A DNA stretch of 64,000 nt from Vibrio rumoiensis 1S-45 (lineage in GTDB: Bacteria > Pseudomonadota > Gammaproteobacteria > Enterobacterales > Vibrionaceae): the NCBI RefSeq assembly GCF_000286955.2, contig NZ_AJYK02000003.1, forward strand, positions 1 through 64,000, written 5' to 3'. The notes under the pieces are model-generated. The model was not told the origin of the DNA. It was given only the letters and a program-made list of their open reading frames with translations, and searched no databases. Position numbers and translations under genes: made by a program. Below are positions 37,915-47,726 of this stretch, one piece after another. Every line of letters begins with the position of its first letter. Position 1 is the first letter of the stretch.

Positions 37915-38379
37915 TTATTTAAGAATGGCAGGCCATTGAGCATCTGCACTTTTTATAAAGGTATCTTTATTTGGTAACCATTTTTCTTTTACGCTTTTGT
38001 CGTAATTGACGTAAAGCTTACCGTTATAGACAGTCCATTGTAGTGGATCGCCAGGGGCAAGTTGTTTTTCAGAACCCAGCGCCCAAGCACAATACCCACC
38101 GTATTGAGGCGCATATTTTTCCGGATCACCAGTAAATAGGTCTAAGTGTTCTTGGCTGGAAAATAACCAGTCGGCACCTTGGTAAGTGGTTTTAAAAGCC
38201 TTGTTCCCTTTTACTGGCTTACCTTCGGTGAAGTACGCAACGGAGTCGTAACCTTCGAGTGCTTTACTGCTAAAGTAACCGGTATAAATTGGATCACTTG
38301 CCGCCAGTGCTTGGGTACTAAATAAAGCCTGAGTGGCAAGCAACAAGGTTAATGTGAGGTATTTCCAGTAATGCTTCAT
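37915..38379 (-). CDS. Exported YHS-domain protein
   Basis: 154 residues. Signal peptide about 1-26 (ALFSTQALA|AS). The YHS-like core follows: GYDSVAYFTEGKPVKG, the DWLFSSQEHLDLFTGDPEKY segment, then YGGYCAWAL. YHS domains are thought to bind metal or accept small cofactors. One Cys (YCAWA) sits in the motif. It is probably periplasmic. GGAGA precedes the start. Confidence 0.75.
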   Translation of the reverse strand: MKHYWKYLTLTLLLATQALFSTQALAASDPIYTGYFSSKALEGYDSVAYFTEGKPVKGNKAFKTTYQGADWLFSSQEHLDLFTGDPEKYAPQYGGYCAWALGSEKQLAPGDPLQWTVYNGKLYVNYDKSVKEKWLPNKDTFIKSADAQWPAILK

Positions 38380-38410
38380 TGGTGTATCTCCATGATATTT
38401 ATTGTCCGAT

Positions 38411-39148
38411 TTAAGTGATCTTGGGAATCGATTTTCTTGACTGTGAAATGGTGGTCATCATGTTAGATAAACAAGGTGAACCTTGGTGATAGTCCATACT
38501 CACGGTACCTTCTTCGACATTAATGATGGTTAAGCTGACGGTATGCGCATCATCGCGGTGCATACATACTGAATGCGATCCTTTTTGGGGATCATGGCTC
38601 ATTTGGTAAGCTAACAGCTGAAATAAGCTTGGTTTGTTGCTGCCTAGTTGCTGAAAGTGCGATTGTCGGGCAGAACTTACCGATTCAAATTCGTAAGAAG
38701 AGGACGTGATGGGGCTTGTTTGCTCAACGTGTTGAACGGTAATGCCATCCCAAATGATCGAAGGCGGTTTGGCCGATGTTGTCAATTGTTTAGGGTCGAA
38801 GATCACCAATGTAAACGGTGGAAACTGCTGCCAATTGAGGTGTTCTAAATGAGAGAGAACGTCTTCTTTAGACTGACAGTGCGCAAGTTGACGAATCAGT
38901 TGACCACGACTTTGTGTTGCCGATGCAGGCTTGCTGCCTTGATAGTAATTCAATAAGCAAAGGCTTAATCCTGCGGTATTACAAGCAATCCAACTGCCTT
39001 GACCATCCGGGTCAATTGGCATGAAAGCTGTGCAGCCTTCTTGAGTAAATGCGTTCGGTGGCAATGCGATACTGCGACTGCGTTGCTCATCTCGGTTGAA
39101 CAACACTTGGTATCCACCAGATGTGATGCGCCACGTTACCGTACACAT
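38411..39148 (-). CDS. NRDE-family (TANGO2-like) protein
   Basis: 245 residues, starting MCTVTW with Cys2 as a potential N-terminal nucleophile. The name-giving NRDE motif is at residues 18-21. The family (DUF833, TANGO2/T10) is related in fold to N-terminal-nucleophile hydrolases, and eukaryotic TANGO2 is linked to lipid or haem handling. The molecular function is unknown. The ATG overlaps the stop of the upstream DinB-like gene by one base, which implies coupled translation. Confidence 0.8.
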   Translation of the reverse strand: MCTVTWRITSGGYQVLFNRDEQRSRSIALPPNAFTQEGCTAFMPIDPDGQGSWIACNTAGLSLCLLNYYQGSKPASATQSRGQLIRQLAHCQSKEDVLSHLEHLNWQQFPPFTLVIFDPKQLTTSAKPPSIIWDGITVQHVEQTSPITSSSYEFESVSSARQSHFQQLGSNKPSLFQLLAYQMSHDPQKGSHSVCMHRDDAHTVSLTIINVEEGTVSMDYHQGSPCLSNMMTTISQSRKSIPKIT

Positions 39149-39711
39149 TAACCCAAACTCCGTAAGTAGCTTGCGGTTGCAGGGGCGTAAGAAAAAATAC
39201 CATCAGTTTCAATGTTGCATACCACTGCCGTAACGCGCATTACCGCAAAATGATGAGTAGTGTGGCTAGAGACAAATAACAGCTCTCTTTGCAAGCTAGA
39301 CGTTATTTCACAAACGTGTTGTTGGTAAATAGAGGTTTCACTTTGGATAGTAAGCGTAGCCTGAAGTTCGTCCTTGCTTAAGCATAGTAGCCATGTCTTG
39401 ATTAGCTGTAACTCTTGTAAACCAGTTTCTCGACAAGTTTCAACTTGTGCGCCACGACGGCGCTGGTCGTAATTGACAAGATCTTGATGCTTGGTGTGTC
39501 CCATCAAGGAAAAATACATGTCAATGATATGACGAAGATGCGAGCCAATGCTGCTTTGCACATAAGGGCTAGCCACATAAATATATTGCTCATCATTCAA
39601 ACGCTCGAGTAAGGTGATGGCTTGCTCGATACCTTCTAAATTTCCCTTTAGCATTGGGTGAGCAATGCCGTGTGGTTTAGCGATGTTGATGGACGAGGTT
39701 TGTAAAGACAT
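39148..39711 (-). CDS. DinB-like putative metal-dependent protein
   Basis: 187 residues. The helical-bundle DinB fold is suggested by IGSHLRHIIDMYFSL near residues 54-68 and SSHTTHHFAVMRV near 148-160. These supply the three His usually found in this family. Many DinB/YfiT-like proteins are thiol S-transferases (bacillithiol or mycothiol), but the role here is unknown. AAGG precedes the ATG. The stop shares a base with the NRDE start. Confidence 0.65.
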   Translation of the reverse strand: MSLQTSSINIAKPHGIAHPMLKGNLEGIEQAITLLERLNDEQYIYVASPYVQSSIGSHLRHIIDMYFSLMGHTKHQDLVNYDQRRRGAQVETCRETGLQELQLIKTWLLCLSKDELQATLTIQSETSIYQQHVCEITSSLQRELLFVSSHTTHHFAVMRVTAVVCNIETDGIFSYAPATASYLRSLG

Positions 39712-39800
39712 CCAATACCTTCTTAATATTCTGTATTAATCAATAAAGTTGAGGGCACTTTCATTAGCCTTATTAGGCTCAGTGTTACTCGCCTTATGTT

Positions 39801-40943
39801 TCAATCGGTTGACGGATATTGCTTAATGAGTTCTTTTTCGCGTTTTAATGCGCTAAACAGTTCCGTAAAAGTAGGCACGCGATGGCCAGCTTCTCGTTGC
39901 AATGCTCCGATCTGATATAAACAGCGATATTGATAGAGCAATGTGGAAAAAATCTCTTTCAGAGGGGTATTACTATCCCAAATGTGTCCCGCTTCGCTGC
40001 TTGCTCCATTCATTTCTAAAATATCGAAATTTTTGCCTTGCATCAGCGACTCAATATCCTTGAACTTCACATCTAAGCGTCCAAAGTGATAGCCGGGATA
40101 ATCATCAAAAATCGTATCAAGTCGCGCCGCCAATTGATCGGTAATGAATGCATTGCCATTCTTGAAAATACAGCCTCGACTATGGCTACCTGCAAAGGCC
40201 AGTTGGAAGCTTTCGCCTTCTGCAATAACATCCTCCAATCGTTCTTGATGACGAGGGAGATATAAGTGGGCGAGTTGAGAGGCACGGGAATCATTTTCAA
40301 TGAGTTGGCGCAGCGTATGTTGACCTGTGCCTATAACAACTGGGGAATACTTTAAAGTGATTGAAAAAACTTGGCCTTTCTTCTCGTTAGGATAGCGAAT
40401 ATAAAATACGCCAGCCTCAGCTTGATACGGTGATTTTTTTTGTAACATGTAGCGTGCACCAATCGGGAAGTCGGTGATGTATTCACGCAATTCCTCATTG
40501 GACTTGATAAGTTGCACCCCAACGCCTCGACAGCCTTGATCTGGCTTAGCAACGATAGGGTAGCTTAGTTGATTACTGGCCATTTGATGTTTGGCAATGA
40601 TCAACTGATCGTCGATTGGGTCTTCATTTTTTGTCAGGGTGGTGAAGCCTGGGATCCAATTTTTAGCATAATCCCCCGCCAATTCCAGAATATCGGTTTT
40701 CGATTCGCCAACCATACCGCTGAGCTCAATCGATGGATTGGCAACTAATGGCAGACGAAAATCACGATATTTAATGCCATGCCAAATACTTTGCAAGACC
40801 ACTGGTGTGTAGAAAAACCACGTTGGCCAAAATTCAAATCGAGACACAGCTTTACCACTGATGTCCATTTTAGGCATGCCATCATTGGGTTTAATTGGTT
40901 GCACTTCAAATGGAGCGGTGCATTTTTCTGCATTAGAGTACAT
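39801..40943 (-). CDS. ATP-grasp ligase-like protein
   Basis: 380 residues from the ATG at 40943, with AAAGGTGG 8 bases upstream; a GTG at 40955 is a possible alternative. The N-terminal aromatic segment (FEFWPTWFFYTPVVL) is followed by an ATP-grasp core. SYPIVAKPDQGCRGVGVQL is near 128-146 and YMLQKKSPY near 168-176. The Mg-binding end is around FGRLDVKF and LEMNGASSE. ATP-grasp enzymes join a carboxylate to an amine or similar nucleophile through acyl-phosphate. The substrate is unknown. It follows dedA directly (TAA-T-ATG). The neighbourhood suggests envelope-related chemistry. Confidence 0.75.
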   Translation of the reverse strand: MYSNAEKCTAPFEVQPIKPNDGMPKMDISGKAVSRFEFWPTWFFYTPVVLQSIWHGIKYRDFRLPLVANPSIELSGMVGESKTDILELAGDYAKNWIPGFTTLTKNEDPIDDQLIIAKHQMASNQLSYPIVAKPDQGCRGVGVQLIKSNEELREYITDFPIGARYMLQKKSPYQAEAGVFYIRYPNEKKGQVFSITLKYSPVVIGTGQHTLRQLIENDSRASQLAHLYLPRHQERLEDVIAEGESFQLAFAGSHSRGCIFKNGNAFITDQLAARLDTIFDDYPGYHFGRLDVKFKDIESLMQGKNFDILEMNGASSEAGHIWDSNTPLKEIFSTLLYQYRCLYQIGALQREAGHRVPTFTELFSALKREKELIKQYPSTD

Positions 40944-40944
40944 A

Positions 40945-41523
40945 TTATAATCCACCTTTCGAAAGAGGCCGCAATGAGTGGCTTGCGCAGCGATTAAAGC
41001 CCCATAAAATTAATAATGCCAGAGGGCCTAATAGCCATTTCCATGTCTGGTCTTGTAACCAATCCGCGTTACCTAGTTGGTAAATAATACCGAAAACAAT
41101 TAATGTCCAAGCAGCCGTTGCCAATAACACCGCTAAGAAAAACTGGGAAAAAGGAATGCGAAAGTAACCACATAAAGTAAAGCTCACACTGCGCAACCCA
41201 GGTATAAATCGAATGATGAAAATATTCACCACTGCATGGGACGTTAAGCGACGTTTCGCTTCTCGTAAGTAACGCATAGTTAGCAAACGATAACGTAATC
41301 CTCGCCAACGACGAGCCCATAAACCCAACCCATAAAGTAGGGCATCACCACTGGCAATCCCTACAAAAATGGCCAATAGCGCAACAAATGGAGATACCGA
41401 ACCATTACTTGCTAATACAGCTGCAGTAATGATAGCCAAATCCTCTAAAAGATAAGACAACAGCACGATGCCAATAAAGGCTACCCAGATATTCTCTTGT
41501 AACAATGTAAAATATTCGTCCAT
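40945..41523 (-). CDS. DedA-family membrane protein
   Basis: 192 residues. Multi-helix inner-membrane protein of the DedA/VTT family. The signature LEDLAIITAAVLAS is near residue 26 and the re-entrant motif FIIRFIPGLRSVSF near 103-116. Family members act as lipid scramblases or flippases, for example for undecaprenyl phosphate or phosphatidylethanolamine. It is the first gene of the seven-gene cluster that ends in olsF. Confidence 0.85.
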   Translation of the reverse strand: MDEYFTLLQENIWVAFIGIVLLSYLLEDLAIITAAVLASNGSVSPFVALLAIFVGIASGDALLYGLGLWARRWRGLRYRLLTMRYLREAKRRLTSHAVVNIFIIRFIPGLRSVSFTLCGYFRIPFSQFFLAVLLATAAWTLIVFGIIYQLGNADWLQDQTWKWLLGPLALLILWGFNRCASHSLRPLSKGGL

Positions 41524-41922
41524 AAAGATGGCTACTCGTAAGCTAAACTCACCGTTAACACTGGATATAGAACTATGCTAACGGAATTAAATTTCATTGT
41601 CGGTGAAATCTTCGTCAGAAAAATCCGAAAATAGACCGATGATAAACACGATAAATAATTCATGTGTAAGTGATATTTCTCATCAATGAAAAATGGACGC
41701 TAAATTGATACTTTCTCCATTTTATCTATGGTGATTGAGGTAAAAATGCATCATCAGGTTTATATAGTATGGTAGGTGTTTTGTAGGAAAGGACAAAATT
41801 AAACAAGGTGATTTATTTATTAAATTTCATTAAAAATGGTCTGGATAATCATTCACCTAGCTTTAATTGCCTTGGTATACATATTGAGGTAAATAAGGTG
41901 TCATTAGTTAGCTAATAAGTAG
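41524..41922. other. AT-rich intergenic region upstream of dedA
   Basis: About 400 bases with no gene I can support. It must contain the promoter of the dedA-olsF cluster, but I see no clear -35/-10 pair or Pho box. An 18-codon hydrophobic frame at 41836-41892 lacks a ribosome-binding site. Confidence 0.5.
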
Positions 41923-41951
41923 CCATATACCCAAGTAACTTGGGTATATGG
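41923..41951. repeat. Dispersed repeat, palindromic copy 2
   Basis: CCATATACCCAAG and its exact complement flank a 3-base loop. The stem extends outward through TAAGTA/TTACTTA with one G-U. On the minus strand it contains AAGTTACTTGGGTATA, the same core as the other copies. It directly follows the stop of the DUF4870 gene and can act as its terminator hairpin. Confidence 0.85.
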
Positions 41952-42260
41952 TTACTTAATGAACCTCAAAGAAATAGGGACTTGATAAGGTTTGCCTTGA
42001 AGTGATGACACAACACCTAACAAGCAAAAACAAAGGTGAACGGCACCAAGCAGAGTAAATAATATTCTTATCTCAAAAAATGAAATCAACAACACTACCA
42101 AAAATAACGTGATCCCCCAGTTTAATGATTCCTTTGCTTGCGCGTGTACATAAGGATCATGGCGGCGTAAGAGAAAGAATAGCAACCCAGATAAAATGCT
42201 AAAGAATATGCTTAGTCCCCACATAATCATGGCCACAACGTTGGAGTTTCCTCGATTCAT
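41952..42260 (-). CDS. DUF4870 membrane protein
   Basis: 102 residues with three hydrophobic segments. The family motif RRHDPYVHAQAKESLNWGI lies near residues 32-50, and the protein resembles small Tic20-like DUF4870 proteins. Function is unknown. It stands alone between repeat copies 2 and 3. Confidence 0.75.
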   Translation of the reverse strand: MNRGNSNVVAMIMWGLSIFFSILSGLLFFLLRRHDPYVHAQAKESLNWGITLFLVVLLISFFEIRILFTLLGAVHLCFCLLGVVSSLQGKPYQVPISLRFIK

Positions 42261-42293
42261 ACATTGCCCTTTTTCTAACCACTTGAATTAGTG

Positions 42294-42312
42294 TATACCC
42301 AAGTCACGTCAA
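42294..42312 (-). repeat. Dispersed repeat, copy 3
   Basis: On the minus strand it reads TTTGACGTGACTTGGGTATA (approximate left end). It keeps the ACTTGGGTATA core but has a diverged left half. It lies 33 bases upstream of the DUF4870 start. Confidence 0.6.
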
Positions 42313-42420
42313 ATGCAGTTTCAGAGAAAATTTTAGACATTGGTTAGTCAGGAGAAATAAAGCCAAAAAAACGAGGTTGGTTTGGCTTTGATGGGAAGGA
42401 TGATAGGAAGGATTTACTTG

Positions 42421-42830
42421 CTGATGATTTCTAGCCCATAAGTACCTAAAAGAGGAAGCCCATCGACCGTAGATTCTTTTGTAAGTTGGCCATTGGCATT
42501 GGAGAATTTAATGATCCATCACTGGCAACTTTCATTAAGCTAATGCTGGCGTCTCCAGCATTCACGACCAATAAGTAATTCTTATCTTGAGTTAATGTTA
42601 CGCCATAAGCGGAAATAAGCGGGTCATCACCGTTTGCCAGCGGGTGAGTGCTGTCTTTTTTTAAAGCGGGAATTTCAAGATCCCCAGTGCCTAATCTACC
42701 GGCGTCAAACTCTTGGACTTTTTAAATTTTTCCTGTGAAGAATTAAACAGTGCAACCGTATTTCCTAATTCTTTATTGGTGGCTACATAGATATAGTCAG
42801 TACTATGGGATATTAAACGGGTGCTTGAAA
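42421..42830 (-). pseudogene. Frameshifted beta-propeller (lactonase/YVTN-like) gene remnant
   Basis: Three minus-strand frames join into one protein. First comes TDYIYVATNKELGNTVALF. After a shift near 42715 comes GVTLTQDKNYLLVVNAGDAS. After another shift near 42510 comes FSNANGQLTKESTVDGLPLL. The repeated 'YLLVVNAG..SISL' blade pattern is that of seven-bladed propellers such as phosphogluconolactonase-like proteins. The 5' end is missing. Confidence 0.65.
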
Positions 42831-43155
42831 GTAACGCGAGTGAATATAATTACGCATATAAAACTATGAAGAATATGATTCATTGTTTGGGCATGGTTTT
42901 ATTTTATAAATTAATGATAAGCGTAGAATACGCACCCCATTCTGACATTTACATGACCTATTGACATCAACCTTAACGACCTGAGTTTAATACGACCTTT
43001 CCAGTTAATCTCCCGATCTATAAACGTTGGGATGAAGCTATCGAAGGGGGAGTAAAACAAGCGTTACCCCTAGGTTAAATTGACTAGAAATAACGAGTAT
43101 AATTGCCTTCAATTTTCCTTGCCTAAAACGGGTTTTATTCTCGCTGAAACTCGCA
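42831..43155. other. Intergenic debris upstream of uvrD
   Basis: AT-rich and without a supported gene. A 30-codon open stretch (42986-43078) ends in a plausible C-terminus (FPVNLPIYKRWDEAIEGG, then a stop). It may be the tail of another lost gene, but I cannot name it. Confidence 0.4.
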
Positions 43156-43176
43156 TCTTGAAGTTACTTGGGTATA
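43156..43176 (+). repeat. Dispersed repeat, copy 4
   Basis: Contains CTTGAAGTTACTTGGGTATA, the fullest copy with copy 1. It lies about 30 bases before the uvrD start and so overlaps its promoter or leader region. Confidence 0.8.
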
Positions 43177-43207
43177 TACTGACGCCCATGTATAAATAAC
43201 CAGTGAA

Positions 43208-45385
43208 ATGATGATGGATCCTTCTTTATTACTTGATGGTCTGAACGACCGACAACGCGAAGCTGTCGCGGCACCGCTTGAGAATTTGCTTGTACTTGCG
43301 GGGGCTGGCAGTGGTAAAACTCGCGTATTGGTCCATCGAATTGCTTGGTTATTATCGGTTGAGCAAGCCTCACCGTTTTCTATTATGTCGGTAACCTTCA
43401 CCAATAAAGCCGCCGCTGAAATGCGTGGTCGAATTGAAGAGTTAATGATGGGCGTTTCATCGGGCATGTGGAATGGTACCTTTCATGGGATTTGTCATCG
43501 CATTCTTCGCGCTCATTACATGGATGCCAAACTGCCCGAAGATTTCCAGATTTTAGATTCTGAAGATCAATTACGTTTACTGCGCCGTTTAATTAAAGCG
43601 CAAAACTTGGATGAAAAGCAGTGGCCCGCCAAACAAGCAAGCTGGTGGATCAACGGCAAAAAAGATGAAGGTCTGCGGCCTAGTCACATTGATACCTATC
43701 ACGATCCGGTTGCTAAAACCTATTTGCAAATCTACCAAGCCTATCAAGAGGCGTGTGATCGCGCCGGCTTAGTCGATTTTGCAGAAATCCTACTGCGCTG
43801 CCACGAATTACTGCGCGATAAAGTGCACATTCGAGAACATTACCAAGCGCGCTTTAAGCACATTTTGGTGGATGAATTCCAAGATACCAACAACATTCAA
43901 TATGCTTGGCTGCGCATGATGGCAGGCCCCGATGCACGAGTCATGATTGTTGGGGATGATGATCAGTCCATCTACGGTTGGCGTGGCGCACAAATTGAAA
44001 ATATTCAAAAGTTCTTACGTGAATTTGTTGGTGCTCGCACCATTCGCTTGGAGCAAAACTATCGTTCCACTAAGAATATTCTTAACGCTGCCAATGAGTT
44101 GATCAGCAATAATACTGAGCGCATGGGTAAAGATTTATGGACAGATGGTAATGAAGGCGAAAAGATTTCCCTTTACTCTGCCTATAACGATTTAGACGAA
44201 GCGCGTTTCTCTGTTAATAAAATCAAAGAATGGCATGAAAAAGGCACCCCGCTGACCAGTTGTGCCATGCTGTATCGTAATAACGCCCAATCACGTGTAT
44301 TAGAAGAAGCGCTAATCCAAGCTCGTCTGCCGTATCGGATTTATGGTGGGCAACGTTTCTTCGAACGCCAAGAAATCAAAGACGCCCTTAGCTATTTACG
44401 CTTAATGAATAATCGTAATGATGATGCGGCGTTTGAGCGTGTGGTGAATACTCCCACTCGCGGTCTCGGCGATAAAACCCTTGAAACCATTCGTATGACA
44501 GCGCGCGATCGTGGCATTACCTTATGGCAAGCGGGGGCGCAATTGATCGAAGAGAAAGTACTGCCGAATCGTGCGGCGATGGCATTCAGCCGCTTTATGG
44601 AATTAATCACCGCGCTGGAAGATGACACTTATGATTTAGCGCTGCATGAACAGTTCGATCATGCGATTAAATCTTCAGGTTTGTTCACCATGTACGAACA
44701 AGAAAAAGGTGAAAAATCCAAGGCTCGTATTGAGAACTTAGAAGAGCTGGTAACCGCGGCTCGTCAATTTGAAAAGCCAGAAGAAGCAGATGACATGAGC
44801 ATGTTGTCGGCATTTTTATCCCATGCCGCCTTAGAAGCTGGTGAAGGTCAAGCGGATGAATTTACCGATGCGGTGCAATTAATGACGCTGCACAGTGCCA
44901 AAGGTTTGGAATTCCCACTGGTATTCATGGTGGGCGTTGAAGAAGGCATGTTCCCCAATCAAATGTCGGCAGAAGATGCGGTGCGTTTAGAAGAAGAACG
45001 CCGTCTTTGTTATGTTGGCATGACTCGAGCGATGGAAAAACTCTACATCACCTATGCTGAAATGCGCCGAGTGTACGGGCAAGATAAAAACCATAAACCA
45101 TCACGTTTTATTCGCGAAATCCCAGAAAGTTGTGTTGAAGAAGTCAGAATGAAAGCGCAAGTGAGCCGCCCAGCAACCTCGGGACGTTTTGGATCCAGCG
45201 CTGTAAAAGAAACCTTCAACAGTACGGGGTATGCGTTAGGTCAGCGAGTTAAACACCCTAAATTCGGAGAAGGGACTATTATAAACTTTGAAGGCAGTGG
45301 TCAGCAAAGTCGCGTGCAAGTTGCTTTCAATGGCGAAGGGATCAAATGGTTAGTAACGGAATTTGCTAAACTAGAGCGACTATAA
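43208..45385 (+). CDS. uvrD: DNA helicase II UvrD
   Basis: 725 residues. 3'-5' superfamily 1 helicase of nucleotide-excision and mismatch repair. Motif [11 protein letters not shown] is near residues 31-40, motif [10 protein letters not shown] near 220 and motif [16 protein letters not shown] near 247. QNYRST and [15 protein letters not shown] are also present, and the C-terminal [15 protein letters not shown] tail is typical. Three consecutive ATG codons (43208, 43211, 43214) make the exact start uncertain; there is no strong ribosome-binding site. I found no good LexA box. Confidence 0.95.
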   Translation: MMMDPSLLLDGLNDRQREAVAAPLENLLVLAGAGSGKTRVLVHRIAWLLSVEQASPFSIMSVTFTNKAAAEMRGRIEELMMGVSSGMWNGTFHGICHRILRAHYMDAKLPEDFQILDSEDQLRLLRRLIKAQNLDEKQWPAKQASWWINGKKDEGLRPSHIDTYHDPVAKTYLQIYQAYQEACDRAGLVDFAEILLRCHELLRDKVHIREHYQARFKHILVDEFQDTNNIQYAWLRMMAGPDARVMIVGDDDQSIYGWRGAQIENIQKFLREFVGARTIRLEQNYRSTKNILNAANELISNNTERMGKDLWTDGNEGEKISLYSAYNDLDEARFSVNKIKEWHEKGTPLTSCAMLYRNNAQSRVLEEALIQARLPYRIYGGQRFFERQEIKDALSYLRLMNNRNDDAAFERVVNTPTRGLGDKTLETIRMTARDRGITLWQAGAQLIEEKVLPNRAAMAFSRFMELITALEDDTYDLALHEQFDHAIKSSGLFTMYEQEKGEKSKARIENLEELVTAARQFEKPEEADDMSMLSAFLSHAALEAGEGQADEFTDAVQLMTLHSAKGLEFPLVFMVGVEEGMFPNQMSAEDAVRLEEERRLCYVGMTRAMEKLYITYAEMRRVYGQDKNHKPSRFIREIPESCVEEVRMKAQVSRPATSGRFGSSAVKETFNSTGYALGQRVKHPKFGEGTIINFEGSGQQSRVQVAFNGEGIKWLVTEFAKLERL

Positions 45386-45422
45386 ATTACTTTACGTTCA
45401 GGATATGAAGGGTCAATCCATA

Positions 45423-46322
45423 ATGGAAAAAAGTTACGCCAAATTAGTGAATTCGGCTGCATGGGCGGCAATGATCATTGCGACCATCTTGTTATTGGTG
45501 AAATTAATGGCGTGGTGGCAAACCAACTCGGTTAGCTTGCTCGCCTCACTTGTGGATTCCTTGTTGGATATGGCGGCTTCATTAACCAATTTATTGGTCG
45601 TACGTTATGCCCTTCAACCCGCGGATAAAGAGCACCAATTTGGTCACGGCAAAGCAGAATCGTTAGCGGCGCTTGCTCAGGCGATGTTTATCTCGGGCTC
45701 TGCGTGTTTTCTTGTGCTAAATGGCGTTGATCGTTTTTTCCGACCACAAGAATTGGTTTCACCAGAACTGGGTGTATGGGTGAGTGGTTTTGCTATTTTA
45801 CTCACATCCGGCTTGGTGGTTTTTCAAAAGCATGTGGTACGAAAAACAGGTAGCCAAGCGATAGCCGCCGATTCCTTACATTATCAAACTGATTTATTCA
45901 TGAATATTGCGATCATGATTGCCTTGGTTTTAAGTTGGTATGGTTTAAAGCAAGCTGATGCTGTGTTTGCGGTTGGTATTGGTATTTATATTTTGTACAG
46001 CGCTTACCAAATGGCCAACGAAGCGGTGCAATCACTGCTTGATCGTCAGCTTCCAGAAGAAGAGGTCGAAGCGATTCATTCGGCTTGTCTGTCGATTGAA
46101 GGGGTACTTGGTGCTCATGATTTGCGTACCCGGATGTCGGGACCGGTGAGGTTTATTCAAGTGCACATTGAGTTGGATGATAATTTACCATTAGTAGAAG
46201 CTCACCGAATTTCAGATGAAGTTGAAGATAAATTAGACGCATTATTCCCACATTCAGATGTCATTATTCATCAAGACCCAATTTCAGTGGTTCCTGCGGC
46301 AAAATATCACCCATTAAATTAG
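45423..46322 (+). CDS. fieF: Cation-efflux protein FieF (CDF family)
   Basis: 299 residues. Inner-membrane exporter of Fe(II) and Zn(II). The metal-site motifs [13 protein letters not shown] and [12 protein letters not shown] (Asp pairs in helices 2 and 5) are intact. The cytoplasmic domain has [12 protein letters not shown] and DVIIHQDP. The start at 45423 is preferred over 45405 because the upstream ATG has its Shine-Dalgarno too close. It lies 37 bases after uvrD. Confidence 0.92.
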   Translation: MEKSYAKLVNSAAWAAMIIATILLLVKLMAWWQTNSVSLLASLVDSLLDMAASLTNLLVVRYALQPADKEHQFGHGKAESLAALAQAMFISGSACFLVLNGVDRFFRPQELVSPELGVWVSGFAILLTSGLVVFQKHVVRKTGSQAIAADSLHYQTDLFMNIAIMIALVLSWYGLKQADAVFAVGIGIYILYSAYQMANEAVQSLLDRQLPEEEVEAIHSACLSIEGVLGAHDLRTRMSGPVRFIQVHIELDDNLPLVEAHRISDEVEDKLDALFPHSDVIIHQDPISVVPAAKYHPLN

Positions 46323-46629
46323 CGACACAGCGCGAGATAGCGTAAAATTATGTGACTTGGCTCAATTATACTAGAGACAAATAACACACAATTGTCTATC
46401 TTATGGGCAAAGATAAAAAGTCAGGTGAAAGTGATGTGAATCAACATTCTTTCATCTCAAGCTTGTATATTGCATTCAGTGTTAATTGAGTCATGGTATT
46501 TCACGACTCATCGTTGTGTGGAAGATTTTAGTTCAGTGATCGACTCAGTAGAGGCTAGAAAAATAAATCATAGCCATTAGATCATTGAAGTGTCGAGTTT
46601 CGTTTTTTAAAAATTTTTAGAGGGTGAGC
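46323..46629. other. Intergenic region upstream of pfkA
   Basis: About 300 AT-rich bases, likely carrying the pfkA promoter. A small inverted repeat (GAGTC...GACTC near 46488) is present. I recognise no small RNA here. Confidence 0.45.
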
Positions 46630-47592
46630 ATGGTTAAGAAGATTGGTGTTTTAACAAGTGGTGGTGATGCACCGGGTATGAACGCAGCGATTCGTGGCGT
46701 CGTCCGTACGGCACTTAGTCAAGATATCGAAGTTTATGGTATCCACGATGGTTACTTAGGCTTAGTTGAAGATCGTATTGAACTCCTTGAGCGTTCGAGT
46801 GTTTCTGACGTGATCAACCGTGGCGGTACTTTCCTAGGTTCAGCTCGTTTCCCAGAGTTTAAAGACGTTGCAGTACGTGAGAAGGGAATTGCAAACTTAA
46901 AGAAACACGGCATTGAAGCACTCGTTGTGATCGGTGGTGATGGTTCGTACATGGGTGCCAAGAAACTGACTGAAATGGGTTTTCCATGTATCGGTCTTCC
47001 TGGCACTATTGATAACGATATCGCTGGAACGGATTACACCATTGGTTACATGACAGCATTGAATACCGTTATTGATGCGATTGACCGTTTGCGTGATACC
47101 TCGTCTTCTCACCAACGTATTTCGATTGTTGAGATCATGGGTCGCCACTGTGGTGATTTAACGCTTATGTCGGCAATTGCAGGTGGTTGTGAATACATTA
47201 TTACCCCTGAAAATAATCTAGATAAAGCGGCTTTAATTGAAAGCATTCAAGCCGGTATTGAAAAAGGTAAGAAGCACGCAATTATCGCATTAACTGAGTT
47301 ACAAATGGATGCGGATGATCTTGCGAAAGATATCGAAGAGGCAACTGGACGTGAAACCCGTGCGACCGTTTTAGGGCATATTCAACGTGGTGGTCGACCA
47401 ACGGCATTTGACCGTGTTTTAGCTTCTCGCATGGGGAACTACGCTGTTCATTTATTAATGGATGGTCATGGCGGACGCTGTGTAGGCATTCAAAAAGAAG
47501 AACTGGTTCACCACGACATCATTGACGCGATTGAAAACATGAAGCGTGCAGTACGTAAAGATTTGTACAAAATGGCAGAAGAGTTGTTCTAA
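46630..47592 (+). CDS. pfkA: 6-phosphofructokinase (ATP)
   Basis: 320 residues. Commits fructose 6-phosphate to glycolysis. The N-terminal [18 protein letters not shown], catalytic [16 protein letters not shown] (Asp127/129 type) and MGRHCGDL motifs are intact, and the C-terminus matches the bacterial tetrameric class. The ATG at 46630 is chosen with TAGAGGG upstream; a GTG at 46624 is in frame but too close to that site. Confidence 0.95.
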   Translation: MVKKIGVLTSGGDAPGMNAAIRGVVRTALSQDIEVYGIHDGYLGLVEDRIELLERSSVSDVINRGGTFLGSARFPEFKDVAVREKGIANLKKHGIEALVVIGGDGSYMGAKKLTEMGFPCIGLPGTIDNDIAGTDYTIGYMTALNTVIDAIDRLRDTSSSHQRISIVEIMGRHCGDLTLMSAIAGGCEYIITPENNLDKAALIESIQAGIEKGKKHAIIALTELQMDADDLAKDIEEATGRETRATVLGHIQRGGRPTAFDRVLASRMGNYAVHLLMDGHGGRCVGIQKEELVHHDIIDAIENMKRAVRKDLYKMAEELF

Positions 47593-47624
47593 CTTTAGAA
47601 GACTTAACGCTATTTGAAATGAAG

Positions 47625-47652
47625 ACCGTTGATGATCATCAGCGGTTTTTTT
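47625..47652 (+). terminator. Terminator of pfkA
   Basis: ACCGTTGAT pairs with ATCAGCGGT (one G-U), followed by a run of T. Confidence 0.85.
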
Positions 47653-47678
47653 ATTCCTAAATAAATGAAAAGCGAGAC

Positions 47679-47705
47679 AAAAAAAGACTGACACATGGTC
47701 AGCCT
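47679..47705 (-). terminator. Terminator of tpiA
   Basis: On the minus strand, AGGCTGAC pairs with GTCAGTCT (one G-U) with a run of seven T after it. Confidence 0.8.
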
Positions 47706-47726
47706 TTATTATTTTGTCGAGCGAGC

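Noticed and set aside
41836..41892. 18-codon hydrophobic peptide frame
   Set aside because: No ribosome-binding site, and AT-rich DNA makes such short frames common.
43165..43200. LexA box before uvrD
   Set aside because: GGGTATATACTG resembles part of an SOS box but lacks the CTG-N10-CAG symmetry.
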